From Chryseobacterium camelliae (lineage in GTDB: Bacteria > Bacteroidota > Bacteroidia > Flavobacteriales > Weeksellaceae), in assembly GCF_030818575.1 (NCBI RefSeq), contig NZ_JAUTAL010000001.1:4030001-4094000 (forward strand): 64,000 nucleotides of DNA, read 5' to 3'. The notes under the pieces are model-generated. The model did no database searches. It was not told the DNA's origin and saw only the letters and a program-made list of their open reading frames with translations. Position numbers and translations under genes: made by a program. Numbering within the stretch: position 1 is the first letter of the stretch; the number at the start of each line of letters is the position of its first letter. Positions 34,785-44,627 of this stretch are shown in pieces.

Positions 34785-37500
34785 ATGAAATATTTAAGAT
34801 TATCAGGGCTTGAGCCTTTGATTATTACGCCGGAAAGTAATTTTATCAACGTTGGTGAAAGAACCAATGTTGCCGGTTCAAAAAAATTCTTACGATTAAT
34901 AAAAGAAGAGAAATTTGCTGAAGCGCTGGACATTGCCAGGCATCAGGTAGAAGGAGGGGCACAGATCCTCGATGTCAATTTTGATGATGGGCTCATTGAT
35001 GGCAAAGCTTCTATGGTCAAATTTTTAAATTTAATAGCTTCCGAGCCGGATATTGCCAGAATCCCCATCATGGTCGATTCTTCAAAATGGGAGATCCTGG
35101 AAGCGGGCCTGCAGGTGGCGCAGGGAAAATGTGTGGTTAATTCTATCAGCCTGAAAGGAGGTGAAGAAGAATTTATCAAACAGGCAAAAGCGATCAAAAG
35201 ATACGGAGCGGCAGTCATTGTTATGGCATTTGATGAAGTAGGTCAGGCGGATACGTATGAACGGAGGATAGAAATTTCAAAACGTTCTTATGACATTCTG
35301 GTAAATCAACTCAATTTTCCGGCTGAAGATATTATTTTCGATCTGAATATTTTCCCGGTAGCTACGGGAATGGACGAACACCGCAGAAATGCGATTGATT
35401 TTATTGAAGCAACACGCTGGGTACGTCAAAACCTTCCTTATGCATCGGTAAGTGGAGGCGTGAGCAACACGCTGGGTACGTCAAAACCTTCCTTATGCAT
35501 CGGTAAGTGGAGGCGTGAGCAATGTTTCCTTTTCATTCCGCGGAAATGATACCGTAAGAGAGGCCATGCACTCTGTCTTCCTGTACCATGCCATTCAGGC
35601 AGGGATGAATATGGGGATCGTAAATCCTGCCATGCTGGAAGTGTATGACGAAATCAACAAGGAACTCCTTGAGCTGGTAGAAGATGTGATCCTGGATAAG
35701 CGGGAGGACGCTACTGAGCGGCTGCTTGACTATTCAGAAAAACATAAATCGGTAAAAAAAGAAAAAACCGAAGATTTAGAATGGAGGAATTATCCTTTAC
35801 AGGAAAGAATCACCCACGCTCTGGTTAAGGGAATCGACCGTTTTATTGAAGAAGATGTAGAGGAAGCCAGGCAGCAGGCTGAAAAGCCCCTTCATGTTAT
35901 TGAAGTCAATCTGATGACCGGGATGGGAGTGGTAGGGGACCTCTTCGGAAGCGGTAAAATGTTCCTTCCCCAGGTGGTAAAATCGGCGCGGGTAATGAAA
36001 AAAGCTGTTGCCTATCTACAGCCGTATATTGAAGCGGAAAAAGACGGTACAAAGCCTGCCAACGGGAAAATACTTATGGCAACGGTGAAGGGGGATGTGC
36101 ATGACATCGGCAAAAACATTGTGAGTGTAGTGTTGGGCTGTAACAATTATGAGATCGTAGATCTTGGGGTTATGGTTCCAGCGGAAAAAATTATTCAGGC
36201 TGCTATTGAGCATCAGGTGGATGTGATTGGGCTAAGCGGCTTAATTACACCAAGCCTTGATGAAATGGTATATATCGCTTCCGAACTGGAGCGCCAGAAC
36301 CTTAATTTTCCGCTGCTCATTGGTGGTGCAACCACTTCCAAGGCTCACACTGCGGTAAAAATAGACCTGAAATATAAAAATGCGGTTGTGCATGTAAATG
36401 ATGCTTCCAGAGCCGTGAATGTAGTGAGTTCATTATTGGGGGATAGGAACAAGGAATATGTGGCTGATTTAAAAAACGATTACTCAGACTTCAGGGAGAA
36501 ATTCCTGAACCGTCAGGTAGATAAAGATTATGTTTCCATTGAAGAAGCCAGAGAAAAGAAATTTAAAATCGACTGGGAAAATGAGGAGATCTTCACTCCG
36601 AATCAGCTGGGCATCACCGTTGTTGAAGATCAGGATCTAAAAGAATTATTACCTTTCATAGACTGGTCACCCTTCTTCAGAAGCTGGGACCTGCACGGGA
36701 AATACCCGGCAATTCTGGAGGATGAGGTAGTGGGAGCTCAGGCCAAAGAGCTGTTTAAAGATGCACAGGTAATCTTAAAAAAGATACTTGATGAAAAACT
36801 GCTTACCGCAAAAGCCATTTTTGGAATCTTTAAAGCCAATGCCAACGAAACGGATGATATCCTGATTTTCGACGAAGATCAGAGGAAACTCGCTAAATTC
36901 TTAACATTAAGGCAGCAGGCCCAGCGCTCAAAAGGCAAGGATTATCTGGCATTGAGTGACTTCATTGCGCCGCAAAGCACCGGGAAAACCGATTATGTAG
37001 GAGCATTTTGTGTAACCACAGGTTTTGGAACCGATGAACTGGCAGGAGAATATGAAAAAGCCAACGACGATTACAACGCCATTATGGTAAAAGCCCTGGC
37101 TGATCGCTTTGCAGAGGCATATGCAGAATTTTTACATAAGAAAGTCAGAACGGAATACTGGGGTTATGCCAATCAGGAAAACTTAAGCAATGAAGAACTG
37201 ATTGCCGAAAAATATAAAGGGATACGTCCGGCACCGGGTTATCCCGCATGCCCAGATCATTTGGAAAAAAATACCATCTGGGACCTTTTAAAAGTAGAAG
37301 AGCATATTGGAGTCTATCTGACAGAAAGCCTGGCTATGTTTCCTACCGCTTCCGTTTCAGGATATTATTTTGGAAGTCCTCACGCTAAATATTTTGGCCT
37401 GGGGAAAATCACTGAGGATCAGTTAAAAGATTATGCAGAACGTAGGGGATGCAGCCTTCAGGAAGCCAGGAAATGGCTGTCACCCAATCTGGCAGATTGA
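34785..37500 (+). pseudogene. metH: methionine synthase (cobalamin-binding module of split MetH), frame broken by a 55-bp tandem duplication
   Basis: With one 55-bp copy removed the gene would encode 886 residues. It starts with the pterin-binding barrel ([14 protein letters not shown]), then the cobalamin-cap/binding region with [10 protein letters not shown] (DxHxxG) and [11 protein letters not shown], and ends with the AdoMet activation domain ([22 protein letters not shown]). At 35408-35517 a 55-bp segment is present twice in tandem. This shifts the frame by +1: the first reading frame stops at 35549 and the second is open from a GTG at 35515. Either the gene is inactive, or the duplication is an assembly error or a reversible variant. 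It is followed by metF. Confidence 0.93.
35408..35517 (+). repeat. exact 55-bp tandem duplication inside metH
   Basis: Positions 35408-35462 and 35463-35517 are identical, beginning AGCAACACGCTGGGTACG and followed by AGCAA of the original. Joining across one copy gives [20 protein letters not shown] then [16 protein letters not shown], the expected MetH sequence. Confidence 0.97.
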
Positions 37501-37592
37501 TATCGAATATGCTTAAGAACTCCAAATCTATTGTTAAATCAAATTATAACTATACATAATTAAAAGTTGCAGCCTGTAGCTCACCATTTAAA

Positions 37593-38549
37593 ATGAAAAT
37601 CACAGACCACATAAAAAATGCAAACGGAAAAACATTGTTTTCCCTGGAGGTTGTTCCGCCACAAAAAGGAATCGGGATTGAGGACCTGTACCGGAATATC
37701 GATCCGCTGATGGAATTTAAACCTCCCTTTATTGATGTAACGACTTCCCGTGAAGAATATGTTTATATTGATAAAGGTAACGGCCTGATGGAGCGCAGGA
37801 TTACCAGAATGCGCCCAGGGACTTTAGGGATTTGTGCTGCCATCCAGCATAAATATAATGTAGATACCGTGCCGCACCTTTTGTGCGGAGGATTTACCAA
37901 AGAAGAGACGGAATACCTTCTTGTAGACTGTATGTATCTGGGTATTGATAACGTGATGGCTCTGCGTGGAGATGCCATGAAAGGACATCAGTATTTTGAA
38001 CCGACCAAAGGAGGCCATACCAGTGCCATGGATCTGGTGCATCAGATCAACGATCTGGGAAGAGGAAAGTTTCTGCATGATGATCAAGCCTGTGATGAGC
38101 ATAATAAATTCTGCATCGGAGTAGCCGGATATCCGGAAAAGCATATAGAAGCTCCTTCCATGAATTACGACCTTAAATGGCTGAAGCAGAAAGTAGATGC
38201 CGGAGCTGATTATATTGTTACCCAAATGTTTTTTGACAATAAAAAGTTCATAGAATTTGTCAACAAAGCCAGGGAAATGGGAATCACGGTACCTATCATT
38301 CCGGGAATTAAGCCAATCGCTACCAAAAAACATTTGAAAGTCCTGCCACAGATCTTTAAAATAGATTTACCGGAAGAGCTTATTACTGAAGTGGAAAAAG
38401 CAAAGAACAATGAAGCTGTGAAGCAAATCGGTATTGAATGGGCGATAAGCCAGTGTAAGGAATTGCTGAATTATGGTGTTCCTGTGCTGCACTTTTATTC
38501 CATGGGAAAAAGTGATAATATTAAGAATGTGGCTTCAGAATTATTTTAA
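37593..38549 (+). CDS. metF: 5,10-methylenetetrahydrofolate reductase MetF
   Basis: 318 residues, typical. It reduces methylene-THF to methyl-THF with FAD, giving the methyl donor for MetH. Visible motifs are FSLEVVPPQKG (substrate/flavin barrel start), FIDVTTSRE, PHLLCGGFT, NVMALRGDAM, DAGADYIVTQMFFDN and IIPGIKP. Last gene of the methionine region; a perfect 47-base hairpin follows. Confidence 0.95.
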   Translation: MKITDHIKNANGKTLFSLEVVPPQKGIGIEDLYRNIDPLMEFKPPFIDVTTSREEYVYIDKGNGLMERRITRMRPGTLGICAAIQHKYNVDTVPHLLCGGFTKEETEYLLVDCMYLGIDNVMALRGDAMKGHQYFEPTKGGHTSAMDLVHQINDLGRGKFLHDDQACDEHNKFCIGVAGYPEKHIEAPSMNYDLKWLKQKVDAGADYIVTQMFFDNKKFIEFVNKAREMGITVPIIPGIKPIATKKHLKVLPQIFKIDLPEELITEVEKAKNNEAVKQIGIEWAISQCKELLNYGVPVLHFYSMGKSDNIKNVASELF

Positions 38550-38553
38550 CCAT

Positions 38554-38600
38554 TATCTAAACAAATACTCCGGATACTATCCGGAGTATTTGTTTAGATA
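38554..38600. terminator. bidirectional terminator after metF
   Basis: Perfect inverted repeat: a 23-base arm (38554-38576) and its exact complement (38578-38600) with one base between. The minus-strand gene that ends at 38594 has its last codons inside the right arm. Confidence 0.85.
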
Positions 38601-39097
38601 GGTAATTCATTTGCTTTATAGTTCATCTGATATTGTATCAGCGTTTCAAAAACACTTTTTGTAGTAGGCTTTGAAGAATCAATATTGAAAATAAACATTC
38701 CGCTTTCAATATTGAAAAAGTATTTTGTACTGCCATCTGTAACTGAGAACCACTTCAAAAGCCCGTTTACGAGATTAATGTCTTCCCATTTGATCGCAGA
38801 CTGGTCCATCGGAAAGGTGTGCGGATACTCGTGCAGAGTGTCTACAAACTTAATATCGCGCCCTTCAACATAAATAATACCACTTCCCTGAAATGCTTTG
38901 ATTTTGAAAAACTGATTTTGTGTATTGCCTATATTATACCTTACAAAAGCATAATATTCCGGGATACCCAGTTCGGTAAGCAGGGCTGCCTGTTTTTTCT
39001 TCCTGCTTTTTGCTGCCAAAAAAGCGATGAGAAATATGATGGCAGGAATGCACAAAATAAAAAAGAGGAAAAGTATTAGCAAATATAAAATGGCCAT
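38594..39097 (-). CDS. hypothetical membrane-anchored protein
   Basis: 167 residues from MAILYLLILFLFFILC; 12 in-frame codons further upstream overlap the next gene and are excluded. One N-terminal helix (about 3-26), a short basic stretch (KSRKKKQA), then a soluble beta-rich domain of about 130 residues (YIEVEGRDIKFVD-like, STKYFFNIESGMFIFNI). I recognise no family. It follows the 385-residue GNAT-like gene on the same strand with a gap of only 10 bases, so the two are likely cotranscribed. Confidence 0.7.
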   Translation of the reverse strand: MAILYLLILFLFFILCIPAIIFLIAFLAAKSRKKKQAALLTELGIPEYYAFVRYNIGNTQNQFFKIKAFQGSGIIYVEGRDIKFVDTLHEYPHTFPMDQSAIKWEDINLVNGLLKWFSVTDGSTKYFFNIESGMFIFNIDSSKPTTKSVFETLIQYQMNYKANELPI

Positions 39098-39107
39098 ATT
39101 GTATTTT

Positions 39108-40265
39108 TTAATTGAGTTCAGGATGCCGTTCAAATTCTTTCTCCCTATCGAATAAATATCGGTAGGTAGCCAGTTTTCTTGTGACAGTGGTGTCCAGGTT
39201 TTCAGCGATCCTGATCATTTTAGGATTGAAGTCACCAATCCACTGAAGTTCCGTAATCTTAAAGTCGGTATGCTTTCTCAGGTGCTGCGTTCCCTCCCAG
39301 ATCATGTAACCTTCAATTCCTTTTTTCTGCCACTCAGGTACCACACCAAAAACCAGGCCGACCATCTTTTCGTTTTTCCTGAATTTTTTTACCCACGCAA
39401 ATTTCAATTTCTCCAAAAAACCGAATTGGCCGTTAAGGTATTTAAACCACTGATTAAGGTCAGGAATATTTATCCACATGGCGATAGGCTTTTCTCCTTC
39501 ATAGACAAACCAGGAAATATGTTCGTTGATGATTGGCTTCATGGTCTTAAACATCTTCAGTATTTTAGCCTCTTCTATCTTTTTACCTTCTCCATGGGTT
39601 GCCCATGCCTTATTATAGACTTCCGTAAAATCCTTTGCGAACTTTTCCAGGTTGTTTTTTTTCATCGGCATGGCTGAGATTGAAGGATTTCTCTTATGTT
39701 TGGCATGCATGATTGTGAAAACCCTTGAAACTTCACCGAAAACCGGCCTGGAAAAGCAAAGCTGTTCAAAATAAACTTTAAATCCGTAATTCTCAAACAG
39801 TGTTTTGTAGTATGGATAATTGTAATTCATTCCGTATAAAGGTTCTATGAAACCTTCGGTAAGCAGGCCCCAGAACTTATCCCGTTCACCGAAGTTAATA
39901 GGTCCATCCATGGCTTCAATACCTCTTTCTTGTAACCAGTTCCTGCAATAATCAAAGATGAAATTGGCGGTTTGCTGATCATGGATACAGTCGAAAAACC
40001 CAATTCCGCCCGTAGGCTGCTTTTGCTGATACTGCCGGTTGATGAAAACAGCCGTCTTACCTACTGTTTCATGCTGTTTATTTTTAAAGAGGAAACGGGT
40101 GCATACACCGTCTTTGAAAAACTTATTTTTTTCAGTATTAAAAACATCTTCAATGTCTTTGTCTAAAGGGCGGATGTAATTTTTGTCATTTTGATAGAGC
40201 CTGGCGGGAAATTCCAGAAATTCCCTCTTTTGGTTTTCATTTTGTACCTCTTCAACAATAATCAT
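39108..40265 (-). CDS. GNAT-fold acyltransferase-like protein of unknown function
   Basis: 385 residues, conserved in Bacteroidota. It looks like a tandem GNAT protein: the first part has TAVFINRQYQQ and GGIGFFDCIHDQQTANFIFDYCRNWL (abbreviated), and the second has PIAMWINIPDLNQ, MVGLVFGVVPEWQKKGIEGYMIWEG with the acetyl-CoA-like loop, and a motif FNPKMIRIAENLD. The central DGPINFGERDKFWGLL is unusual and probably active-site related. It is divergent from folE. Some homologues carry a GTP cyclohydrolase label, which I believe is only transferred from the neighbour; no such motif is visible. Function unknown. Confidence 0.75.
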   Translation of the reverse strand: MIIVEEVQNENQKREFLEFPARLYQNDKNYIRPLDKDIEDVFNTEKNKFFKDGVCTRFLFKNKQHETVGKTAVFINRQYQQKQPTGGIGFFDCIHDQQTANFIFDYCRNWLQERGIEAMDGPINFGERDKFWGLLTEGFIEPLYGMNYNYPYYKTLFENYGFKVYFEQLCFSRPVFGEVSRVFTIMHAKHKRNPSISAMPMKKNNLEKFAKDFTEVYNKAWATHGEGKKIEEAKILKMFKTMKPIINEHISWFVYEGEKPIAMWINIPDLNQWFKYLNGQFGFLEKLKFAWVKKFRKNEKMVGLVFGVVPEWQKKGIEGYMIWEGTQHLRKHTDFKITELQWIGDFNPKMIRIAENLDTTVTRKLATYRYLFDREKEFERHPELN

Positions 40266-40341
40266 GATTTTTTTATGCGAATGAATTTCTAAGATAATAT
40301 AATTTTCATTTAAATCGAAATACGAGAATAGATATTATCCG

Positions 40342-40349
40342 TATTTTTG
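40342..40349 (+). promoter_or_regulatory. -7 promoter box of folE
   Basis: TATTTTTG ending 16 bases before the folE ATG matches the TAnnTTTG consensus. Confidence 0.5.
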
Positions 40350-40365
40350 TCGAAAATAAATAAAA

Positions 40366-41031
40366 ATGGTTGATTTTACGGATAACGACGATGATATTTT
40401 CACAGGAAAAGAACATACGCCCATACGAGAAGATGCTTTTGACAAATCACCAGACGAGAAGATTGAAAAAATTACCCATCTCTTCGGAGAAATCATGGAA
40501 ACTTTGGGACTTGATATGACCGATGATTCCCTGAAAGATTCGCCTAGGCGTGTCGCCAAAATGTACGTGAATGAGATTTTCGGAGGTCTTCTGCCGGAAA
40601 ATAAACCGGGAATTTCCACCTTTTCCAATAAATACAAATACCGCCAGATGCTGGTGGAAAAAGATATTACCGTATATTCATTTTGCGAACACCACTTTCT
40701 GCCCATCATTGGAAAAGCGCACGTCGCTTATATTTCCAACGGAGAGGTAATTGGGCTTTCGAAAATCAACAGGATTGTTGATTACTATGCCAAAAGGCCC
40801 CAGGTTCAGGAGCGGCTTACCATGCAGATCGTAGATGCCCTTAAACAGGCTCTGGGAACAAAAGATGTAGCCTGCATCATTGATGCCAAACATCTTTGCG
40901 TAAATTGCAGGGGAATTAAGGATACAGCAAGCTCCACCATAACAGCAGAACTTAGCGGGATCTTCAGGACCAATCCTATTACCCGTCAGGAATTCCTGCA
41001 TTATGTAGGAAGCCATGCGAAATTGGATTAA
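40366..41031 (+). CDS. folE: GTP cyclohydrolase I
   Basis: 221 residues. It converts GTP to 7,8-dihydroneopterin triphosphate for folate. Zinc and active-site residues are in FCEHHFLP (Cys, His, His) and HLCVNCRGIKD (Cys). RRVAKMYVNEIFGGL and GLSKINRIVDYYAKRPQVQERLT (abbreviated) are family signatures. An acidic N-terminal extension (DFTDNDDDIFTGKEHTP) precedes the core. It has its own promoter. Folate supply links it loosely to the methionine genes upstream. Confidence 0.96.
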   Translation: MVDFTDNDDDIFTGKEHTPIREDAFDKSPDEKIEKITHLFGEIMETLGLDMTDDSLKDSPRRVAKMYVNEIFGGLLPENKPGISTFSNKYKYRQMLVEKDITVYSFCEHHFLPIIGKAHVAYISNGEVIGLSKINRIVDYYAKRPQVQERLTMQIVDALKQALGTKDVACIIDAKHLCVNCRGIKDTASSTITAELSGIFRTNPITRQEFLHYVGSHAKLD

Positions 41032-41034
41032 AAG

Positions 41035-41511
41035 ATGATTTCAAGGATCACAAAGAAAAATATCGTATTGCTTTCTGAAAGATATAATCATCAGGTATCA
41101 TATTATCAGGATATTATAATTGTCAGTAATAAAAAAAATATAGTTAAGATTCGTCCTGATGTCAAAGATACTTTTTTGATAAAGTATAATTTTGAAGGAG
41201 GAATAGCTGAAATTCAAGTTCAGGAAGTAGAGATTTACGATCTGTTAATGAATATTTTTTTTAGAAAGTCTTTTGAAAAGATAAGTATTAATCAGGGTAC
41301 CTTAATGAATATTGATGATATATATGATGAATTTGGAGATGTAAAAGAATTCAGTAAAAGATTAGCTCAGTTGATGCTGAAAAATGTTAAATATTATGAT
41401 TTTGGAGGAAATAGAACATTAATTCAGTATTATAAAAATATTCTGATTTTGATTGATGATATTTGCTTAGCAAAATCCAATGTAATAAATTTAAGTAATG
41501 ATACAATTTAA
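41035..41511 (+). CDS. hypothetical protein, orphan
   Basis: 158 residues, starting 3 bases after the folE stop. I recognise no family. No signal peptide or membrane helix; the predicted structure is mixed (ISRITKKNIVLLSERYNHQV, DIIIVSNKKNIVKIRP, LAQLMLKNVKYYDFGG). The sequence is noticeably more AT-rich than its neighbours (many AAT, ATT, TAT codons), unlike folE and cysS, which may indicate recent acquisition or relaxed selection. It could be translationally coupled to folE. Confidence 0.65.
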   Translation: MISRITKKNIVLLSERYNHQVSYYQDIIIVSNKKNIVKIRPDVKDTFLIKYNFEGGIAEIQVQEVEIYDLLMNIFFRKSFEKISINQGTLMNIDDIYDEFGDVKEFSKRLAQLMLKNVKYYDFGGNRTLIQYYKNILILIDDICLAKSNVINLSNDTI

Positions 41512-41609
41512 AAAAGTTTCGGATAAAATTTTTGTAGCCACCATCATTTGTTGTGGATAGTATTATTTTTGACTAATCTTTAAATTATTAAATCATTCAA
41601 TGTAACCAC

Positions 41610-43088
41610 ATGCAATTAAAAATATACAACTCGCTTTCAGGCGAAAAAGAAATATTCAAACCCATCTTAGAAGGAAACGTCGGGATGTATGTTTGCGGAC
41701 CTACCGTGTACAGCAATGTACACCTGGGGAATGTAAGGACTTTCCTTTCCTTTGATTTTATTTACAGAAGCCTGAAGCACCTCGGCTATAAAGTGAGGTA
41801 TGTAAGGAATATTACGGATGCCGGACACCTTACCGACGACGGGGATGTCAATAACGACAGGTTTGTAAAACAAACCCGCCTGGAAAAACTTGAACCAATG
41901 GAAATCGTACAGAAATATACCGTAGATTTTCACAAGGTTTTAGAGATGTTCAACCTTCTGCCACCCAATATTGAGCCGACAGCTACAGGTCACATCGTAG
42001 AACAGATCGAACTGACCCAAAAGCTGATTGAAAGGGGCTTTGCCTATGAAAGCAACGGTTCTGTTTACTTTGATGTATTGGAATACAACAGGAGAGGGCT
42101 GAATTACGGCGAACTTTCAAAAAGAAATATTGAAGAACTCTTTGCCAATACCCGGGACCTGGATGGGCAGGGAGAGAAGAGAAATCCGCAGGATTTTGCC
42201 CTCTGGAAAAAAGCTTCCCCGGCACACATCATGCGATGGAATTCTCCGTGGGGCGAAGGCTTTCCCGGATGGCACCTGGAATGTACAGCCATGAGTACCA
42301 AATACCTGGGAGAAACCTTTGATATCCACGGAGGAGGAATGGACCTTAAATTTCCTCACCACGAATGCGAAATCGCCCAGGGAAAAGCCTGCAACGACGC
42401 CGCTCCGGTAAATTACTGGATGCATGCCAATATGTTAACCATGAACGGGCAGAGGATGAGTAAGTCCACCGGAAACTATATCCTGCCTATGCAGCTTGTT
42501 TCAGGAGAAAATGATTTCTTCGAAAAGCCTTTTCATCCGTCGATTGTAAGGTTCTGCTTCCTGCAGGCCCATTACAGAAGTGTTCTGGACATTTCCAATG
42601 ATGCCATGATAGCCAGTGAAAAAGGATTCATCAGATTGATGGAAGCCCTTAAAATCATCAACGGGGAACAGATTAGAGAAAAAGCAGTCCATCAGGGTAC
42701 TTCATCCTTTAATTATTCAGAATGGAAAGGCAAGGCGTATGATGCGCTGACGGATGATTTCAATTCACCGGTTCTTATTGCCCACCTTTTTGAAGCGGTA
42801 AAATTTATTTTCGCTTTGAACGATGGTAAGGAAACTATTTCAGCAGAAGAACTGGAAGACCTGAAATCTACATTGAATGCTTTTGTATTTGATGTCCTTG
42901 GGCTTCAGAACATTGAAGAAAATAATAACGAAAAGCTGGATCAGACGTTAAAAGTACTGATAGAGCTCAGGAACCAGGCCAGGAAAGCAAAAAATTTCGA
43001 ACTCTCCGATCAGATCAGGGATAAGCTTCTTGCTGAAGGAATTGAACTGAAAGACGGAAGAGACGGCACATCCTACGTTTTGAATTAA
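41610..43088 (+). CDS. cysS: cysteinyl-tRNA synthetase
   Basis: 492 residues, a class I synthetase that charges tRNA-Cys. The HIGH motif is [13 protein letters not shown] (near residue 30), preceded by CGPTV with a zinc-binding cysteine; the other ligands lie in WHLECTAMS and [13 protein letters not shown] reads [14 protein letters not shown]-type C-terminus ([21 protein letters not shown], abbreviated). Length is normal. A hairpin terminator follows. Confidence 0.97.
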   Translation: MQLKIYNSLSGEKEIFKPILEGNVGMYVCGPTVYSNVHLGNVRTFLSFDFIYRSLKHLGYKVRYVRNITDAGHLTDDGDVNNDRFVKQTRLEKLEPMEIVQKYTVDFHKVLEMFNLLPPNIEPTATGHIVEQIELTQKLIERGFAYESNGSVYFDVLEYNRRGLNYGELSKRNIEELFANTRDLDGQGEKRNPQDFALWKKASPAHIMRWNSPWGEGFPGWHLECTAMSTKYLGETFDIHGGGMDLKFPHHECEIAQGKACNDAAPVNYWMHANMLTMNGQRMSKSTGNYILPMQLVSGENDFFEKPFHPSIVRFCFLQAHYRSVLDISNDAMIASEKGFIRLMEALKIINGEQIREKAVHQGTSSFNYSEWKGKAYDALTDDFNSPVLIAHLFEAVKFIFALNDGKETISAEELEDLKSTLNAFVFDVLGLQNIEENNNEKLDQTLKVLIELRNQARKAKNFELSDQIRDKLLAEGIELKDGRDGTSYVLN

Positions 43089-43109
43089 GAGCATATTACA
43101 CTCATTATA

Positions 43110-43141
43110 TTTCCCGCAGCGAGAACCTGCGGGATTTTTTA
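43110..43141 (+). terminator. Terminator of cysS
   Basis: TCCCGCAG (43112-43119) pairs with CTGCGGGA (43127-43134), followed by TTTTTT. Confidence 0.85.
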
Positions 43142-43297
43142 TTTGCGGGATTACCAGTTGAAGCAAAGGCATGTTCACCTACCACATTAAAAAACGTATC
43201 GGACAGGTAAGGTTATTTTCATTGATTTTTTATGATTCAATCTTAAAAATGAGTAACTTAGGCATACTAAATAGCTTACGAACCTAAATTCAACAAT

Positions 43298-44465
43298 ATG
43301 AAAAAACATTTATTCCCTGTTTTACTGCTGTTCATAAGTACTGCGGCTCACGCACAGCAGGATTTCTTTGCTCTTGCCGGAAAAGATACACCTTCAATCA
43401 CGTTCAGTGATTTTCGTGCTATAGATGCTGCAAATGGCACTTCCGGAGAAAAAGTTTTTACGTCAGACGCGACGGCAAAAGTATTTTCGCAGTCGAGAAG
43501 CATTACCGTAACGGAAGATAAAAATACGTACGGCAACGCTCAGGCCACTACTATGGCGACACTTGCCTATGACCATGTTAATAACAGCCTGGTTTATATG
43601 CCCATGTTTTCGTCCAATATTTACATCCTTAACCCGAAAACCAAGGAAATTACTCTGGTGGAAAATGAGGTGGCAAGGGTAACTGCATGTGACATCAATT
43701 CCCATATCACCAGAATGGCGACCGGTTATGATGGCAATATCTATGCAATGAACAATGCCGGGACGCAGTTTCTCAAAATCAGCAGACAGGGGAGCCGGTA
43801 TATCGTAACAGATCTCGGGATTGTTAAAGATGATCCGGCCAATGGTAAAAACTCCTTTACGACAATAGAAACAGGATTCGGAGGTGATATGATCGCTGAT
43901 GCAGACCATAATTTCTATGTTTTTTCCACTTCAGGAAATGTATTTAAGATCATTACCAGTGAGATGAAAGCCAAATTCATCGGAAAAATCACCGGACTGC
44001 CGGAAAATTATTCCGTGAATGGATCTGCGGTCAATTCAAAACGGAAAAGTAGTCATCGCCAGTGCAAAAGGTGCCGGCCTCTATGAAGTTGACCTCGAAA
44101 ACCTGCAGGCAAAGCCGCTTCCGGGAGAGCAGAACCTGCATATTTATGACCTTGCCAGCAAGTATTTTGCCCATGACAGGGCTGCTTCGCTACAGCCTTC
44201 TGTTAGTGCAGATATCTATCCTACCAGGGTGGATGAACATTTCATTAACCTCAGCATCAGTGATAAAGCTGTAAAAGGAATGGTTACTGTTACCATTTAT
44301 GATCTGTCAGGGAAAAATGTGTTTAATCAAAGCCTTGGCGTTAAGGATGGAATACTGAATGAAAAGGTATATCTGAAAAATCTGATCGGCGGATCCTATC
44401 TGGTCAATATTACAGATTCAGCCGGAAAAGCAATTCTGAACAAAAAAATTCTGGTTACGAATTAA
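43298..44465 (+). pseudogene. T9SS type A sorting domain protein, single-base frameshift
   Basis: Signal peptide MKKHLFPVLLLFISTAAHA, then a beta-propeller-like region with repeated strands (LAYDHVNNSLVYMPMFSSNIYILN abbreviated, TRMATGYDGNIYAMN) and a C-terminal T9SS type A tail (NLSISDKAVKGMVTVTIYDLSGKNV abbreviated, LNKKILVTN). The first frame stops at 44086; the second continues from about 44040 to 44465. Reading one A fewer in the AAAA run at 44038-44041 joins them as GSAVNSNGKVVIASAKG, giving 388 residues. So this is one gene with a +1 error or mutation. A terminator follows. Confidence 0.85.
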
Positions 44466-44528
44466 ACTGATTAACAAATTACAGCACATTTGTTATTACA
44501 GCATTTAACGAGCCAAAAGCAGCTATAA

Positions 44529-44560
44529 CAGCCTTTTCAGTATTCTGAAAAGGCTTTTTA
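44529..44560 (+). terminator. Terminator after the frameshifted T9SS gene
   Basis: Stem AGCCTTTTCAG (44530-44540) / CTGAAAAGGCT (44545-44555) followed by TTTTT. Confidence 0.85.
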
Positions 44561-44627
44561 ATGATTATTTGATATTCAATAAATTTTATTTTTCAGGATT
44601 ATACCGTATTTTTATAAAAAAATGTAA

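Noticed and set aside
35408-35517. programmed ribosomal frameshift in metH
   Set aside because: The break is an exact 55-bp duplication, not a slippery site; removal of one copy restores the gene.
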